Positions 39,996 through 48,883 of a stretch of DNA of 64,000 bases are shown here, one piece after another (within the stretch, counting starts at the first letter, position 1; each line of letters begins with the position of its first letter). This DNA comes from Catalimonadaceae bacterium JC749 (GTDB lineage: Bacteria; Bacteroidota; Bacteroidia; Cytophagales; Cyclobacteriaceae), in assembly GCA_021730635.1 (NCBI GenBank), contig JAJNNC010000007.1:381000-444999 (forward strand), in the 5' to 3' direction. The notes under the pieces were generated by a model. That model searched no databases. It saw only the letters and a list, made by a program, of their open reading frames with translations, and was not told the origin of the DNA. The translations under genes and the position numbers were made by a program.

Positions 39996-41337
39996 ATTCA
40001 TTCTCACTTACCAGTCTCAGCAAACGGTTTGTCAGATCAATAAAATAACTTCCCGTATAGGGTCCGAACCAGTTTTGCTCTCTTGCTTCCGCATGTGGAT
40101 AATGATAATAATGATCCGGTATGATATAACCTATATAATCACCATTGAAGCTTGTGATGATGACCTGGCTACCGGGAGGAGGCTGAATATCTTCATAGAG
40201 TAAGCCGGAGAAATCTGCCGGGTATCCTAAAAAAATAATCTCTCCGACCTGCAACAGTGTGATGCTGGGGTGTAACTTTCCAAAAAAAAGGTTAAACAAC
40301 CAGGGTCTGACCCGCCAAGCATCGCTAATTTTTAGCTGTGGCTCACCCAAAGCTACCGGCAAAGAATGGTATACAAGTTTTTTGGTAAAAGTGAGTGGAG
40401 GATGCCTCAGATTCTTCAACACGGGTTGAGCCATCTGCTCAGCATAATGTGCCAGGGAATCATACGAAAAAGGATTGCTTTTTACCGGACTATGGCTTCC
40501 TACTGCTCCGGCCGCAAATAAAGCAAAATCTACCGTTGTGTCTGCTTCCAATCGGTTGATCAATGTACCAGGATAGTCAGCCGACAGATCCTTGGATTTG
40601 GAGGGGAGATAGGTGGCATGAGCCGCAAAAGCACATATCAAACCGGTTTCTCCTGATTTTTTACGCAATTCGACTACCCGCAACAGCGAATCTTCTTTCC
40701 CCTGCTTCACCAAACGGTTACTCAGCAAAGAAGGCAAACTGTATTGTTGATAACCAATGGCTACCGGCGCTGCGGTATGGGTGGCTTCTTCCAGAGATTT
40801 GAGCGTTTTGTGCACTATCATTTGTACCAAAGCAGCATCATAGCCACCGGCGATTATCTTTCCGGAAAGGCCTGTAGCCCACCCACCGTACCCATGATGG
40901 GTATGAATAGCAGTGTAGTAAATATGATCAATAGACAGGGTTGTATGTTCTATAGCCTGTTGGACAGCCGCCACCAGTGAAGGGTGCACCATCATCAGAT
41001 CATAGCTGACCAAAGCTATCCGCTGCACTCCATCTGAGAAAATGACAGTCCTTACAAACAGAGAGTCGTGTACCTGTTCGTAATCTCCTTTGAAACCATA
41101 TCCCATCAGGTTGACCGGATCGGGCGGCGTGATATTTTGCCGGCTCCACCCTGCCTGAAGCGTGTCATTTTGCTGTAGGGTAAAGGCCTGATGAATACTA
41201 TCGAGATGAGCCAAAGACTGGTGGTAATAGTCTTTTTGCCGAAATGGCTCTTTGTTGATACGCCCGAAAAGAATAAAAAACAGTACGAGTCCTACTAGGG
41301 CAGCATACAAAAAATTTCTGATTAATTTTCTCAACAC
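39994..41337 (-). CDS. Neutral/alkaline ceramidase-like protein
   Basis: A 447-residue protein with a GTG start and one N-terminal transmembrane helix (residues 8-25, FLYAALVGLVLFFILF). The following domain reads like the N-terminal catalytic domain of neutral ceramidases: LQAGWSRQNITPP, VNLMGYG, FSDGVQRIALVSYDLMMV, YTAIHTHHGYGGWATGLSG (the zinc-binding HTH), and FAAHATYLPSKSKDLSADYPG with FAAGAVGSHSP. It lacks the C-terminal Ig-like domain, so it is shorter than the eukaryotic enzymes. Bacteroidota make their own sphingolipids, so turnover of such lipids or of exogenous ceramide is a plausible role. Substrate unproven. Confidence 0.8.
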   Translation of the reverse strand: MLRKLIRNFLYAALVGLVLFFILFGRINKEPFRQKDYYHQSLAHLDSIHQAFTLQQNDTLQAGWSRQNITPPDPVNLMGYGFKGDYEQVHDSLFVRTVIFSDGVQRIALVSYDLMMVHPSLVAAVQQAIEHTTLSIDHIYYTAIHTHHGYGGWATGLSGKIIAGGYDAALVQMIVHKTLKSLEEATHTAAPVAIGYQQYSLPSLLSNRLVKQGKEDSLLRVVELRKKSGETGLICAFAAHATYLPSKSKDLSADYPGTLINRLEADTTVDFALFAAGAVGSHSPVKSNPFSYDSLAHYAEQMAQPVLKNLRHPPLTFTKKLVYHSLPVALGEPQLKISDAWRVRPWLFNLFFGKLHPSITLLQVGEIIFLGYPADFSGLLYEDIQPPPGSQVIITSFNGDYIGYIIPDHYYHYPHAEAREQNWFGPYTGSYFIDLTNRLLRLVSENE

Positions 41338-41377
41338 AACTTCCTCATAGATGACAACTTGTTGGAAGAAAGCCCTT

Positions 41378-42055
41378 TTATCTTTCAGGACTATTTAAAG
41401 ATAGTCTATAACTTTTTGATACCAAATAAAATGCTATGGCAAAGGAGAGATTTTTCAACAGACTCAGCACAGCATGGAAGGACCAATAGATATCTACAGA
41501 ACCTTCATTCTTGAAGATATAAGGACTAAATAAAAAAAGGAAAAAACTCCCGGAAAAATAAACCAGCACACCCGAATTAATCCAGAACATAGGATGCCTG
41601 GTCAAATACATAATGAGTTTTTCTTTGAGTAACTGATCAAAATACAGGAAGCAATAAAAAATAATGATAATACTTTCCAATGTCATGGCGGCCGTATCAG
41701 GCTGGTCCGGGCGGGTAATCAACCATAAATCTGACAATTTAAACAACAGAAAAGCAACGATAAGCATAGCCATGAGAGGCTTGACATCTCGTAAAACTTC
41801 CTTATATAACAAAGAGTAAAGGGTAAACTCTGCGACCGTATAAAAATGGAAAAAAGGTATATTACTTGACAGCCATCCTGCCATAATCAACAATTCAAGC
41901 AGGATATCTATCACAAAAGACAGCCACAACAAGATATACAAGAGCCTGAGATAACGCTCCAGCCTGATAAAAGAATAGGTAGCAATGGCTATGGGTATCA
42001 CTACCGAAAGCATAGAAGCATAATCGAACACATCTGAAAAGACGATGAGGATCAT
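41378..42055 (-). CDS. Multi-pass membrane protein of unknown function
   Basis: A 225-residue protein starting at the ATG at 42055, 3 nt past the stop of the preceding gene; a TTG 11 codons upstream would overlap that gene. About seven hydrophobic segments cover the sequence (for example MLSVVIPIAIATYSFI, LLYILLWLSFVIDILLELLIMAGW, MAMLIVAFLLFKL, LESIIIIFYCFLYF, SGVLVYFSGSFFLFLF). No family is recognised. The size and number of helices recall sensor membrane modules, but no signalling domain is attached. Tight coupling with the 42058 gene implies a joint function. Confidence 0.65.
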   Translation of the reverse strand: MILIVFSDVFDYASMLSVVIPIAIATYSFIRLERYLRLLYILLWLSFVIDILLELLIMAGWLSSNIPFFHFYTVAEFTLYSLLYKEVLRDVKPLMAMLIVAFLLFKLSDLWLITRPDQPDTAAMTLESIIIIFYCFLYFDQLLKEKLIMYLTRHPMFWINSGVLVYFSGSFFLFLFSPYIFKNEGSVDIYWSFHAVLSLLKNLSFAIAFYLVSKSYRLSLNSPER

Positions 42056-42057
42056 AG

Positions 42058-42366
42058 TCAACGCATAAGAGGTGACTGGACAGGGCAATCGGGAGGACAG
42101 GGTTTTCCTCTATCGGCGAGGACTCCTTCGGTCATATCATCTTCGTTACTGTTTGCTCCCACCAGTACTACTGTATACTGATTGTTATCTTCCCCAAAAT
42201 ATACTCTGATTCCCATACATCCTTGCTGATCAAGTATTTTCTGAATAATTTCGGCACCCATGAATACGGCTTTTACAGCACCGGGATGATTTTTCTGATA
42301 ATCGCCGGTTAGTTTTTTCGCTTCATCTAAAGAAATGGTTTCCCCTTCTTTTCCGGTAAATGCCAT
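42058..42366 (-). CDS. Small cytoplasmic protein with CPPDCP tail
   Basis: A 102-residue soluble protein: an acidic/helical N-terminus (DEAKKLTGDYQKNHPGAVKAVFMGAEIIQKILDQQ), a beta-rich central part (GIRVYFGEDNNQYTVVLVGANSNEDDM) and a C-terminal Cys-Pro motif CPPDCPVQ. The two Cys could bind a metal or a disulphide. No family is recognised; its close coupling to the multi-pass membrane protein gene (stop 42058, next start 42055) suggests a partner. It ends the plausible unit 42366-41378. Confidence 0.6.
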   Translation of the reverse strand: MAFTGKEGETISLDEAKKLTGDYQKNHPGAVKAVFMGAEIIQKILDQQGCMGIRVYFGEDNNQYTVVLVGANSNEDDMTEGVLADRGKPCPPDCPVQSPLMR

Positions 42367-42506
42367 AGTTTAAACCTGATAACAAGGACATCGTTTAGAG
42401 ATGACAGAAAAAATTTCGCACTTTTTATTGGTTTTTTTCAGAAAAAAAGGTTGAAATGAAAAATTTGAGCGAAAACCTGCATTTCACCTAAGTGGAAAGA
42501 CTCAAC

Positions 42507-43166
42507 CTAATCGTCCATAGTATGGATATCTACCAGATTGTGTTGTATGGCATAGACAATTAGGCCTGCCGTATTTTTTGCTTTGCATTTGATCAGCAGG
42601 CTATTCCGGTGATTGTCTACTGTTCTGACACTGATAGATAATTGTTCCGCGATTTCTTTATTGGTTTTTTCCTGGCAGATCAAGCGAAGGATTTCCAGTT
42701 CGCGATCCGATATTTGTTTGAATACATGAAAATTCTCCCGAAACTTTTTGTTGCGGAGAGCTTCCTCTCTCAAAAAGAGGGTGCTTTGTTGATCGAAATA
42801 GTACTTGTCGCTAATTACTGCTTTGATCGCTTCGTTAATGTTATCCTCCTCATCTCCTTTCAGGAGATAACCATGCACACCCAGTTCTATCATTTTCTGC
42901 ATGAATCGTTTGTCATCATGCATAGTCAGCACAATAATTTTTGTTCCGGGAAACTTGTTTAGCAATTTTGACGCTGCTTCAATACCATCCATGATAGGCA
43001 TTTCCAGATCCAACAGGATGAGTTCGGCCTTATATTTTTCCTGTAGCTCCAACAACTCTTTTCCGTTTGCGGCTTCTTCTATCTGGGCCTCAGGATAGCC
43101 TTTCTTGATAAAATCGGCCAGTCCTTTTCTATACATGGTGTGGTCGTCAGCGATGATAATCTTCAT
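42507..43166 (-). CDS. NarL/LuxR-type response regulator
   Basis: A 219-residue regulator. The receiver domain (1-120) has DD at 7-8, phospho-acceptor Asp53 in LILLDLEMP, and the Lys in YLLKGDE. The C-terminal part has the LuxR helix-turn-helix ISDRELEILRLICQEKTNKEIAEQLSISVRTVDNHRNSLLIKC. Its start lies inside the last 20 nt of the kinase gene, so the two are translationally coupled. Targets unknown. Confidence 0.95.
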   Translation of the reverse strand: MKIIIADDHTMYRKGLADFIKKGYPEAQIEEAANGKELLELQEKYKAELILLDLEMPIMDGIEAASKLLNKFPGTKIIVLTMHDDKRFMQKMIELGVHGYLLKGDEEDNINEAIKAVISDKYYFDQQSTLFLREEALRNKKFRENFHVFKQISDRELEILRLICQEKTNKEIAEQLSISVRTVDNHRNSLLIKCKAKNTAGLIVYAIQHNLVDIHTMDD

Positions 43167-43932
43167 GTTGCAATAAACTATTTATAGGTAAACAAACAAC
43201 GATACAGCATCCTGGGGAAGATTTCTGATCCATCTTTCCGTTTAACAAATTGAGGCGACTTTGAATATTCAACAGACCAATGCCACCGCTCTCTGGTACG
43301 GAGCCGTTTTTCAGCGTAAAACCTTTTCCGTTATCTTCTACTTCCAAGAACAAGAAATCTGATACCGTATAAAGTTTCACTGATATATGGCTGGGTGAGC
43401 CGTGTTTGATAGCATTGTTGATCAGTTCCTGTCCTATCCGGTAAAGGGGCAAGGCTATGGAATTATCAAAGGTCCGATCCACCCGGTCAAAAAAATCTAC
43501 TGTAATATGAGTGGTATCATTAATCGTATCACAAAAGCTTTTAAGTGCATCAATTAGGCCCAACTTACTGACAACGGAGGGCGACATACCTCGGCTGATG
43601 GTTCTTACTTCCTGTATGAGCTGAGAGAGAAGGTTTTTGAAATTCTCCAATACTTCCGGATTATTTCTGTCTTTTTGTAATTGGTACAGCTGCAGTTTGG
43701 CAGTAGCCAGCATGGGCCCTATTCCATCATGCAGTTCCTGGGCTAATCTTTTACGTTCGTTTTCCTGAGATTGAATAGAGGCGTCTAATAAAATTCTCTG
43801 ATGCCGGTTTTGCTCTTCAATAAATCGTTTGTTGTAGACTAACACAAAAATAACAATACAGATAGCCATAACAAGCATTACTATCACACCAGCAATGATG
43901 ATGTATCCGTTTGCATTTTCATAACCTTGCAT
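43147..43932 (-). CDS. DesK/NarX-type histidine kinase
   Basis: A 261-residue kinase with a single transmembrane helix (residues 11-33) and no periplasmic domain. The HisKA_3 phospho-acceptor is His68 in LAQELHDGIGPML. The ATP-binding domain has ELINNAIKHGSP, VEDNGKGF and GIGLLNIQSRL. It therefore senses something through its short cytoplasmic or membrane part, or a partner protein. It precedes and overlaps its cognate regulator gene by 20 nt. The kinase promoter region (43933-44066) shows no clear -33/-7 pair. Confidence 0.93.
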   Translation of the reverse strand: MQGYENANGYIIIAGVIVMLVMAICIVIFVLVYNKRFIEEQNRHQRILLDASIQSQENERKRLAQELHDGIGPMLATAKLQLYQLQKDRNNPEVLENFKNLLSQLIQEVRTISRGMSPSVVSKLGLIDALKSFCDTINDTTHITVDFFDRVDRTFDNSIALPLYRIGQELINNAIKHGSPSHISVKLYTVSDFLFLEVEDNGKGFTLKNGSVPESGGIGLLNIQSRLNLLNGKMDQKSSPGCCIVVCLPINSLLQHEDYHR

Positions 43933-44066
43933 ACAGCTCTATGATATGAAAAATATTCATTAAGTTCCACAAAATCTGTATCTATCCTCATTTGACTACT
44001 GCATAGGCTACTGTCATAAAGGTAGGACAGCCCTGCCAACGTATTGTCCTAAACCAGTTTGTTTTC

Positions 44067-45332
44067 CTAACGATCCAGTTGCCGGTAAAAATGTAACAAC
44101 GTTTCTTCATCCTCCGGATAGGTTTCCTGTGTGACCTTTTCTGCCAGCAGATGGGCCGCTTCTGTCAGATGGATCACAGGATAGAAATGGTCTCTGGCAA
44201 AATGCACATATTTTAATACTTTAAAACCATCAAACCAGTGAAAGAATCTCTTTCTGAAAGAGTGAAGGTGTGTGGTGTTATTTTTTATTTCTTCTATACT
44301 ATGCTCAAAATCCTGTTGCCACAAAAACGCTTTTACAGCAGGTGGTAAAGAATCTACAAGCGCAGGTATCTGGCTTTGTGTCTGTGTGTAGTACAGGTCC
44401 ACCTGGCTTAAGAATTGCTTTAATTCCTCAAAAATTTGCAAATGATAGGTCTTTAATCGCTTTTCTCTGTTATGCTGCCATTCTGCCTGAGCTTTGCCTG
44501 TGCCAAAAGGAACCCGATAGGAAATGCGGGAAGAAGGATAAACTACCGTCTGATTGATCTGCAGAAAGTCTCCCTGAGGAGCCACTTTGTGCAGAAAGTA
44601 AAAATCCTCACCGGCCTTTCTCCGGTTCATTCCCCCTACTTTAGCATATATATCAGCCCGCACTGCCATACTCGAGCCAATGGTATGCATGGCAAAAGGA
44701 AATCCACTGTATCGGAGAGCATTGACATAATACCGCAGAAACAATTCATAATATACAATACCCTGACGCAGGTCAGGCTGTGGCTGGCTATTTAAATCAT
44801 GTTCAAAATAAATGGTAAAGGCCTTGGGTAGCGTAGCCATACATTCTTTCTCTATGGCAATGAGATAGTTGTGGGATACCGTACAGTCGGCATCCAGACA
44901 AACAATCCATCCGGGAAACCCGATGCCCGCGAAGCGTCTAAGCGCTTCATCCATCCCAATTTTGCGGGCCAGCCCAACGCCAGCATGTTTGGATGGCAGA
45001 TCGTCCATCTTCAGTAAGTGACATTGATAAGGTAAATGCTGCTGCACGCCCAGCCAATGGGCTGCTTGTTCATAGGCCTGCCGGTTGCGTTGCATTATTA
45101 GAGGATCTGCTCCTGCATGGGCATTGATAACTACTATAACCTCTACCGGGTACTGAGAAGCCTGGCATTGGGCCAGTGAACACAGCGTCTTGAGCAGATC
45201 TGGTTCATCATAGCAGGGAATAACAATAATGATCTTAGTCTCTGGCTGGGGCGGGGTATGAATCAGTGTAGGTCGGTCGCTGAAACGGCGAAAGTATATT
45301 TGTGCAATGTCAGGTAAAGACTCTTTGTACAT
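44067..45332 (-). CDS. Family 2 glycosyltransferase
   Basis: A 421-residue protein starting at the ATG at 45332 (a TTG start 11 codons upstream is less likely). The GT-A fold is visible: IIIVIPCYDEPDLLKTLCSLAQ, EVIVVINAHAGADP, then GWIVCLDADCTVSHNYL with the metal-binding D-x-D, and GGMNRRKAGEDFYFLHKVAP, the acceptor-side motif with E-D. A C-terminal helical tail of about 130 residues follows, and no transmembrane segment is seen, so it is cytoplasmic or peripheral. Sugar donor and acceptor are unknown. It is divergent from miaE, with only 50 nt between starts. Confidence 0.85.
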   Translation of the reverse strand: MYKESLPDIAQIYFRRFSDRPTLIHTPPQPETKIIIVIPCYDEPDLLKTLCSLAQCQASQYPVEVIVVINAHAGADPLIMQRNRQAYEQAAHWLGVQQHLPYQCHLLKMDDLPSKHAGVGLARKIGMDEALRRFAGIGFPGWIVCLDADCTVSHNYLIAIEKECMATLPKAFTIYFEHDLNSQPQPDLRQGIVYYELFLRYYVNALRYSGFPFAMHTIGSSMAVRADIYAKVGGMNRRKAGEDFYFLHKVAPQGDFLQINQTVVYPSSRISYRVPFGTGKAQAEWQHNREKRLKTYHLQIFEELKQFLSQVDLYYTQTQSQIPALVDSLPPAVKAFLWQQDFEHSIEEIKNNTTHLHSFRKRFFHWFDGFKVLKYVHFARDHFYPVIHLTEAAHLLAEKVTQETYPEDEETLLHFYRQLDR

Positions 45333-45382
45333 AAGACAAATTAAGATAGTAAATTTACCTTTCAAAACATTGACTAACCACT

Positions 45383-45970
45383 ATGCAATACAAAGTTGAC
45401 CTTATGCTTCCTTCCAGTCAGGCATGGCTGGATACGGTAATACAAGATTTTGCTTCGTTCCTACAGGATCACGCAGACTGTGAACGCAAGGCTTCTGCCA
45501 TGGTGATGAGTTTTGTGGCCAAATATCCGGAAAAACATGAAATTATTCCTGAGCTTATAGAGACAGGCATTGAAGAACTGCAGCACTTTCAGCAGGTATA
45601 TACGCTCATGCAGCAGAAAGGTATTCCATTGGCCAAGGAAATGGCTCCTGACCCTTATATCAAGCAGCTTATGGCTCTTAGCCATGGAGGCACACCAGAA
45701 ACCCGATTTCGCGATCGTTTACTGCTGGCTTCTATCATTGAAAGCAGGGGTTGTGAAAGATTTAAAATGGTAAGCGAGGTGCTGGAGGATGCTGAACTAA
45801 AGCGTTTTTATAAAATCCTTTGGGCTTCAGAGGCTAAACACAGCCATATTTTTGTTCACATGGCATTGATCTATTTTGAAGAAAGGGAAATTTATCACAG
45901 ACTGGAGCAATTACTTACAGAGGAAGCGAGAATAATTAAAGATTTACCCTTAAAAGCTGCTTTACATTAA
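45383..45970 (+). CDS. miaE: tRNA-(ms2io6A) hydroxylase MiaE
   Basis: A 195-residue ferritin-like di-iron enzyme. Metal-binding features are visible as paired helices: DHADCERKASAMVMSFVAKYPEK, then ETGIEELQHFQQVYTLM (E-E-x-x-H), LLLASIIESRGCERFKMV (E-x-x-x-C-E) and SEAKHSHIFVHMAL (E-x-x-H). These match MiaE, which hydroxylates the ms2i6A modification at tRNA position 37. It is found in Bacteroidota as well as proteobacteria. It stands alone, divergent from the glycosyltransferase gene. Confidence 0.85.
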   Translation: MQYKVDLMLPSSQAWLDTVIQDFASFLQDHADCERKASAMVMSFVAKYPEKHEIIPELIETGIEELQHFQQVYTLMQQKGIPLAKEMAPDPYIKQLMALSHGGTPETRFRDRLLLASIIESRGCERFKMVSEVLEDAELKRFYKILWASEAKHSHIFVHMALIYFEEREIYHRLEQLLTEEARIIKDLPLKAALH

Positions 45971-46122
45971 CTTTGAAATGAATGTCGCTTGACTAAAGAG
46001 CGGAAAGTATTTTCAGGAAAAAGTTATAAAAAAAATGATTTGATCAGGATGATCCGGAAGAGGGGGGGAGTAGCGATATAAATATTCCTACTTTTTAAAT
46101 AATTGTATCAACAATTATTAGA

Positions 46123-46419
46123 TTAAATGCTTAATCTTTTCTCCTGCCATCTATATTTTAACACAAAATCACTGTCCGGAATGACTTCCATAATTTGAGG
46201 CTCATTTTCCTGCTCTTCCGCTGTAAAGTAACAACGGGTTTCTTGGATACATCCATCTTTGATGGTTGTAACTAAAACAGGAGGGTGGCTACAGTGCATA
46301 TTCTGCAATTCTTTCAAGGTGATTTTATGCTTCGCTGACTTGGGAGATTCATGGCAGAGAAATGAAATCAGTAGTACAACCGCTATTAAAATGATAAGAA
46401 TAGGTAAAGTAATGGACAT
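46123..46419 (-). CDS. Small membrane-anchored protein of unknown function
   Basis: A 98-residue protein with one N-terminal helix (residues 3-21, ITLPILIILIAVVLLISFL) and a soluble external tail of about 70 residues with three Cys (LQNMHCSHPP, KDGCIQETRCYF). No family recognised. It lies alone; the upstream gap 46420-46691 (272 bp) is AT-rich and shows no gene. Confidence 0.55.
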   Translation of the reverse strand: MSITLPILIILIAVVLLISFLCHESPKSAKHKITLKELQNMHCSHPPVLVTTIKDGCIQETRCYFTAEEQENEPQIMEVIPDSDFVLKYRWQEKRLSI

Positions 46420-46691
46420 AATTTTACTTAATTTTCAATCATCACCAAGATACTTCTTATTTTTTACAAATTAACCATAAATTACGTGTAAAACTTACAT
46501 GAATTTTAGTTTTTTAAGAACTTACAGCTTCATTAAAAAGTTCAAAAGATCAACAACAAAAATCTAGGAAGTAGTCGACAGTGAGGCAGTGAAAAAAGTT
46601 AAGTACGGTAATAAGTCTTGACCAAACTTAATAAATCTCTTATAATTCGTTTTAATATTAAGAGTAACTTAATTTAGGTTATATTGTTTGG

Positions 46692-46952
46692 TTATACTTC
46701 TGTGGATTTAATTTTTTTTACTTTTTGTAAATCTGTAGCCGCATCAACCATCAAATGCCAGCTTACTTGTTTTCCATTTTCCATTGATTCATACGTAAGG
46801 CCTTTTTCTCCCTGTATAATTCTACACTTCCCCAGGTCATAACGGAAGGACTGTACGATATCACCTTCCTGCAGAGGTTCCTGGTTCAAATCTGCCAGTA
46901 TGGGCTGGTGTGAATCTTCTTTCTTATGGTTTTTTCTGAATAGTCCAAACAT
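46692..46952 (-). CDS. Small basic/mixed soluble protein
   Basis: An 86-residue protein: basic N-terminus (MFGLFRKNHKKE), then a compact beta-rich part (EGDIVQSFRYDLGKCRIIQGEKGLTYESMENGKQVSWHLMVDAA) with a helical end. The EGDIVQSFRYDLGK segment looks like a small RNA- or ligand-binding beta-barrel, but no family is recognised. It stands alone. In the upstream gap (46953-47186), CATATTTTG on the minus strand, about 35 nt before the start, is a near-match to the -7 motif. Confidence 0.6.
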   Translation of the reverse strand: MFGLFRKNHKKEDSHQPILADLNQEPLQEGDIVQSFRYDLGKCRIIQGEKGLTYESMENGKQVSWHLMVDAATDLQKVKKIKSTEV

Positions 46953-47186
46953 ACATTCTAATATTACAGGTAGCTACAAACGTTACTGGCAAAATATGCA
47001 CTAGATTGAAATTAAAAAAAAGTGCCGATACCCCACAGAAAATTTAACTTTTAAATATTCGAAAAGTTCATTCTGGCTCCCCACACTCTCATTTTCTGGT
47101 TTCCTTACAACAGAATATCCCTCATTAAGTGAAAGAAAACCCATCTGCCCACACAGTGATACAGCCTTTACTTTACTCTTATGATT

Positions 47187-48176
47187 TTATTCACATTCAT
47201 GCAGGCGTTTTCGCATAATATCATAATAAGCCTTCTCTACTTCATACCCCACAAATTTACGGTTGTTTTGTAACGCGCCGATACCCGTGCTGCCGCTTCC
47301 GGCAAAGGGATCCAGCACTGTTTGACCGGAAAAGGAAATCAACTTCACCAAATGCTCCATTAAAGACACGGGCTTCACAGTAGGATGATTATTAAAATCC
47401 TCCTTTTGCTGTCTTACTTTCGGTATGAGGAAAAATTTATCATAACCGTCTGCTAAAGGTACTGTTCTTAACAGGTTCGCACTGACCCGGCCTGCCGGAT
47501 GCGGATTATGCCCTACCTTCGGCTCATCTTTTTCAAAAGGTATCCGCGTTTCTTCCAGGTTGAGCGCCCCTGTACCGTATTTAATCACATTCTGGGCAAT
47601 CCGTAATCCCTTTTCGGTTGGTTTCTGAATCAGAATGATAGGTTCATACGCAGGTTTCAGACCAGTACCCGCTCCTTTGTATTTTTTCCCGACGTCAGAA
47701 GCAGGTTCACAAATAGGTTTTCCTTTACGGGCTTTATAATGGGCGGCTCCATTTTTTCGGTAACCCTGTACATACTGATACTCTCCTACAATCCTGCTGC
47801 TGATGGCCAATTCCCGATCAATATCCAACCCAATGTCACGGCTTTTTGGCATGCCATTAAGGAATGACCAGAAAAGTACATCCTTGATATCAAAGCCCGT
47901 ATCTTCCAGGGCGACCATTACCCTATGCATTAATCGCACAGCCGAAAAAACCAAGCCATAGGCTCCGGGTTTCATCACCCGATAGCAGTCTTGCCAGATC
48001 TGCGGGTGAGGCAAGGCCTGATCCCACCGGTAATTCTGAAAAGCAATGCCATAAGGAGGATCCGTGATCAAAGCATCAATAGAGCAAGAATCCAGTTCAA
48101 CCAGGTCAAAACATGATTTGTTAAAAAGGGTAAACGAAGGGGTTGAATATTTTACAGATGTAGCCAAAAAATTCAC
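47187..48176 (-). CDS. Orphan DNA methyltransferase (DPPY type)
   Basis: A 329-residue methyltransferase with GTG start. Catalytic motif IV is DPPYG (residues 39-43) and the SAM-binding motif I is VLDPFAGSGSTGIGAL near residue 290, so motif IV precedes motif I, the beta-class order of N6-adenine or N4-cytosine methyltransferases. HNPHPAGRVSANLLRTVPLADGY is also typical. No restriction endonuclease or specificity subunit is adjacent, so it is an orphan. It lies alone between small unknown genes and the SusC/D locus. Confidence 0.85.
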   Translation of the reverse strand: MNFLATSVKYSTPSFTLFNKSCFDLVELDSCSIDALITDPPYGIAFQNYRWDQALPHPQIWQDCYRVMKPGAYGLVFSAVRLMHRVMVALEDTGFDIKDVLFWSFLNGMPKSRDIGLDIDRELAISSRIVGEYQYVQGYRKNGAAHYKARKGKPICEPASDVGKKYKGAGTGLKPAYEPIILIQKPTEKGLRIAQNVIKYGTGALNLEETRIPFEKDEPKVGHNPHPAGRVSANLLRTVPLADGYDKFFLIPKVRQQKEDFNNHPTVKPVSLMEHLVKLISFSGQTVLDPFAGSGSTGIGALQNNRKFVGYEVEKAYYDIMRKRLHECE

Positions 48177-48373
48177 TTTTTAATCGAAAGCAATATAATA
48201 TAAATGCAATACAGAAAGCAAATGAACAAGCTTTATTCTGCAAGGATTCCAGAGAAGACACCAGAGAATATTGACACTTTGTACTTCAGCCACAAACCAC
48301 GCCTTTTTTACCTGAACTACAGGTATTTTCCCTTCCCTACTTTTGGGTTATGCCTCTTAAGATGCCCTTTACT

Positions 48374-48401
48374 AAAAAAAACACCGGGTATTAACCCGGT
48401 G
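48374..48401 (-). terminator. Terminator of the SusC/SusD locus
   Basis: On the minus strand a perfect 8-bp stem (CACCGGGT with ACCCGGTG, 4-nt loop) is followed by eight T residues. It lies 32 nt past the stop of the third lipoprotein gene, closing the SusC-SusD transcript. Confidence 0.85.
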
Positions 48402-48432
48402 CCAGTTTACAAAAGTTATTAGACTCACGCTC

Positions 48433-48858
48433 CTATTGTACTGATAGGGTTACCCTTTCCCGTTGGGGAAATTCTCTTTGGGAAGTTAACACCATATCCA
48501 GCAACACTGTTGTCCCGCTAACGGCCGATACCGTATATGGAAAGGTTTGGGTTACTTCTTCATTCACAGGATCAGAAGAGGCGTCAATGGTGGTCAACTC
48601 TGCAAAAGAACCGTCCCCTATTTGTTCTAAGATCTGTATACTCTTGGCCGGATCTTCAGTCAAATTAACATAATTGACAGTGACGATTACCTCTTCTCCC
48701 GGCACAGGCTCCTCGTTAGATACTGAAATTTCTGCGATAGTAGCCGTAGAGGTTCCTACAGTCTGATGATCAGGCAACACTTCATTCTCTTCGCAGGCTA
48801 CCATCAGAGAGCCGGCCATGCATATAAGAAACACATAATATATTTGTAGACTTTTCAT
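48433..48858 (-). CDS. Surface lipoprotein of the SusC/D locus
   Basis: A 141-residue lipoprotein: signal ending in the lipobox LMVAC, then one beta-sandwich-like domain (ATIAEISVSNEEPVPGEEVIVTVNYVNLTEDPAKSIQIL, ending in a beta strand RVTLSVQ). It resembles a short SusE/SusF-like or Ig-like surface protein but no specific family is claimed. It follows SusD by 25 nt and is the last gene of the unit. Confidence 0.65.
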   Translation of the reverse strand: MKSLQIYYVFLICMAGSLMVACEENEVLPDHQTVGTSTATIAEISVSNEEPVPGEEVIVTVNYVNLTEDPAKSIQILEQIGDGSFAELTTIDASSDPVNEEVTQTFPYTVSAVSGTTVLLDMVLTSQREFPQRERVTLSVQ

Positions 48859-48883
48859 AAGTATGGTCTTTAATGTGAAAAAA

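Noticed and set aside
48204..48422. 72-codon frame upstream of the SusC/D terminator
   Set aside because: It crosses the terminator hairpin and has no family features.
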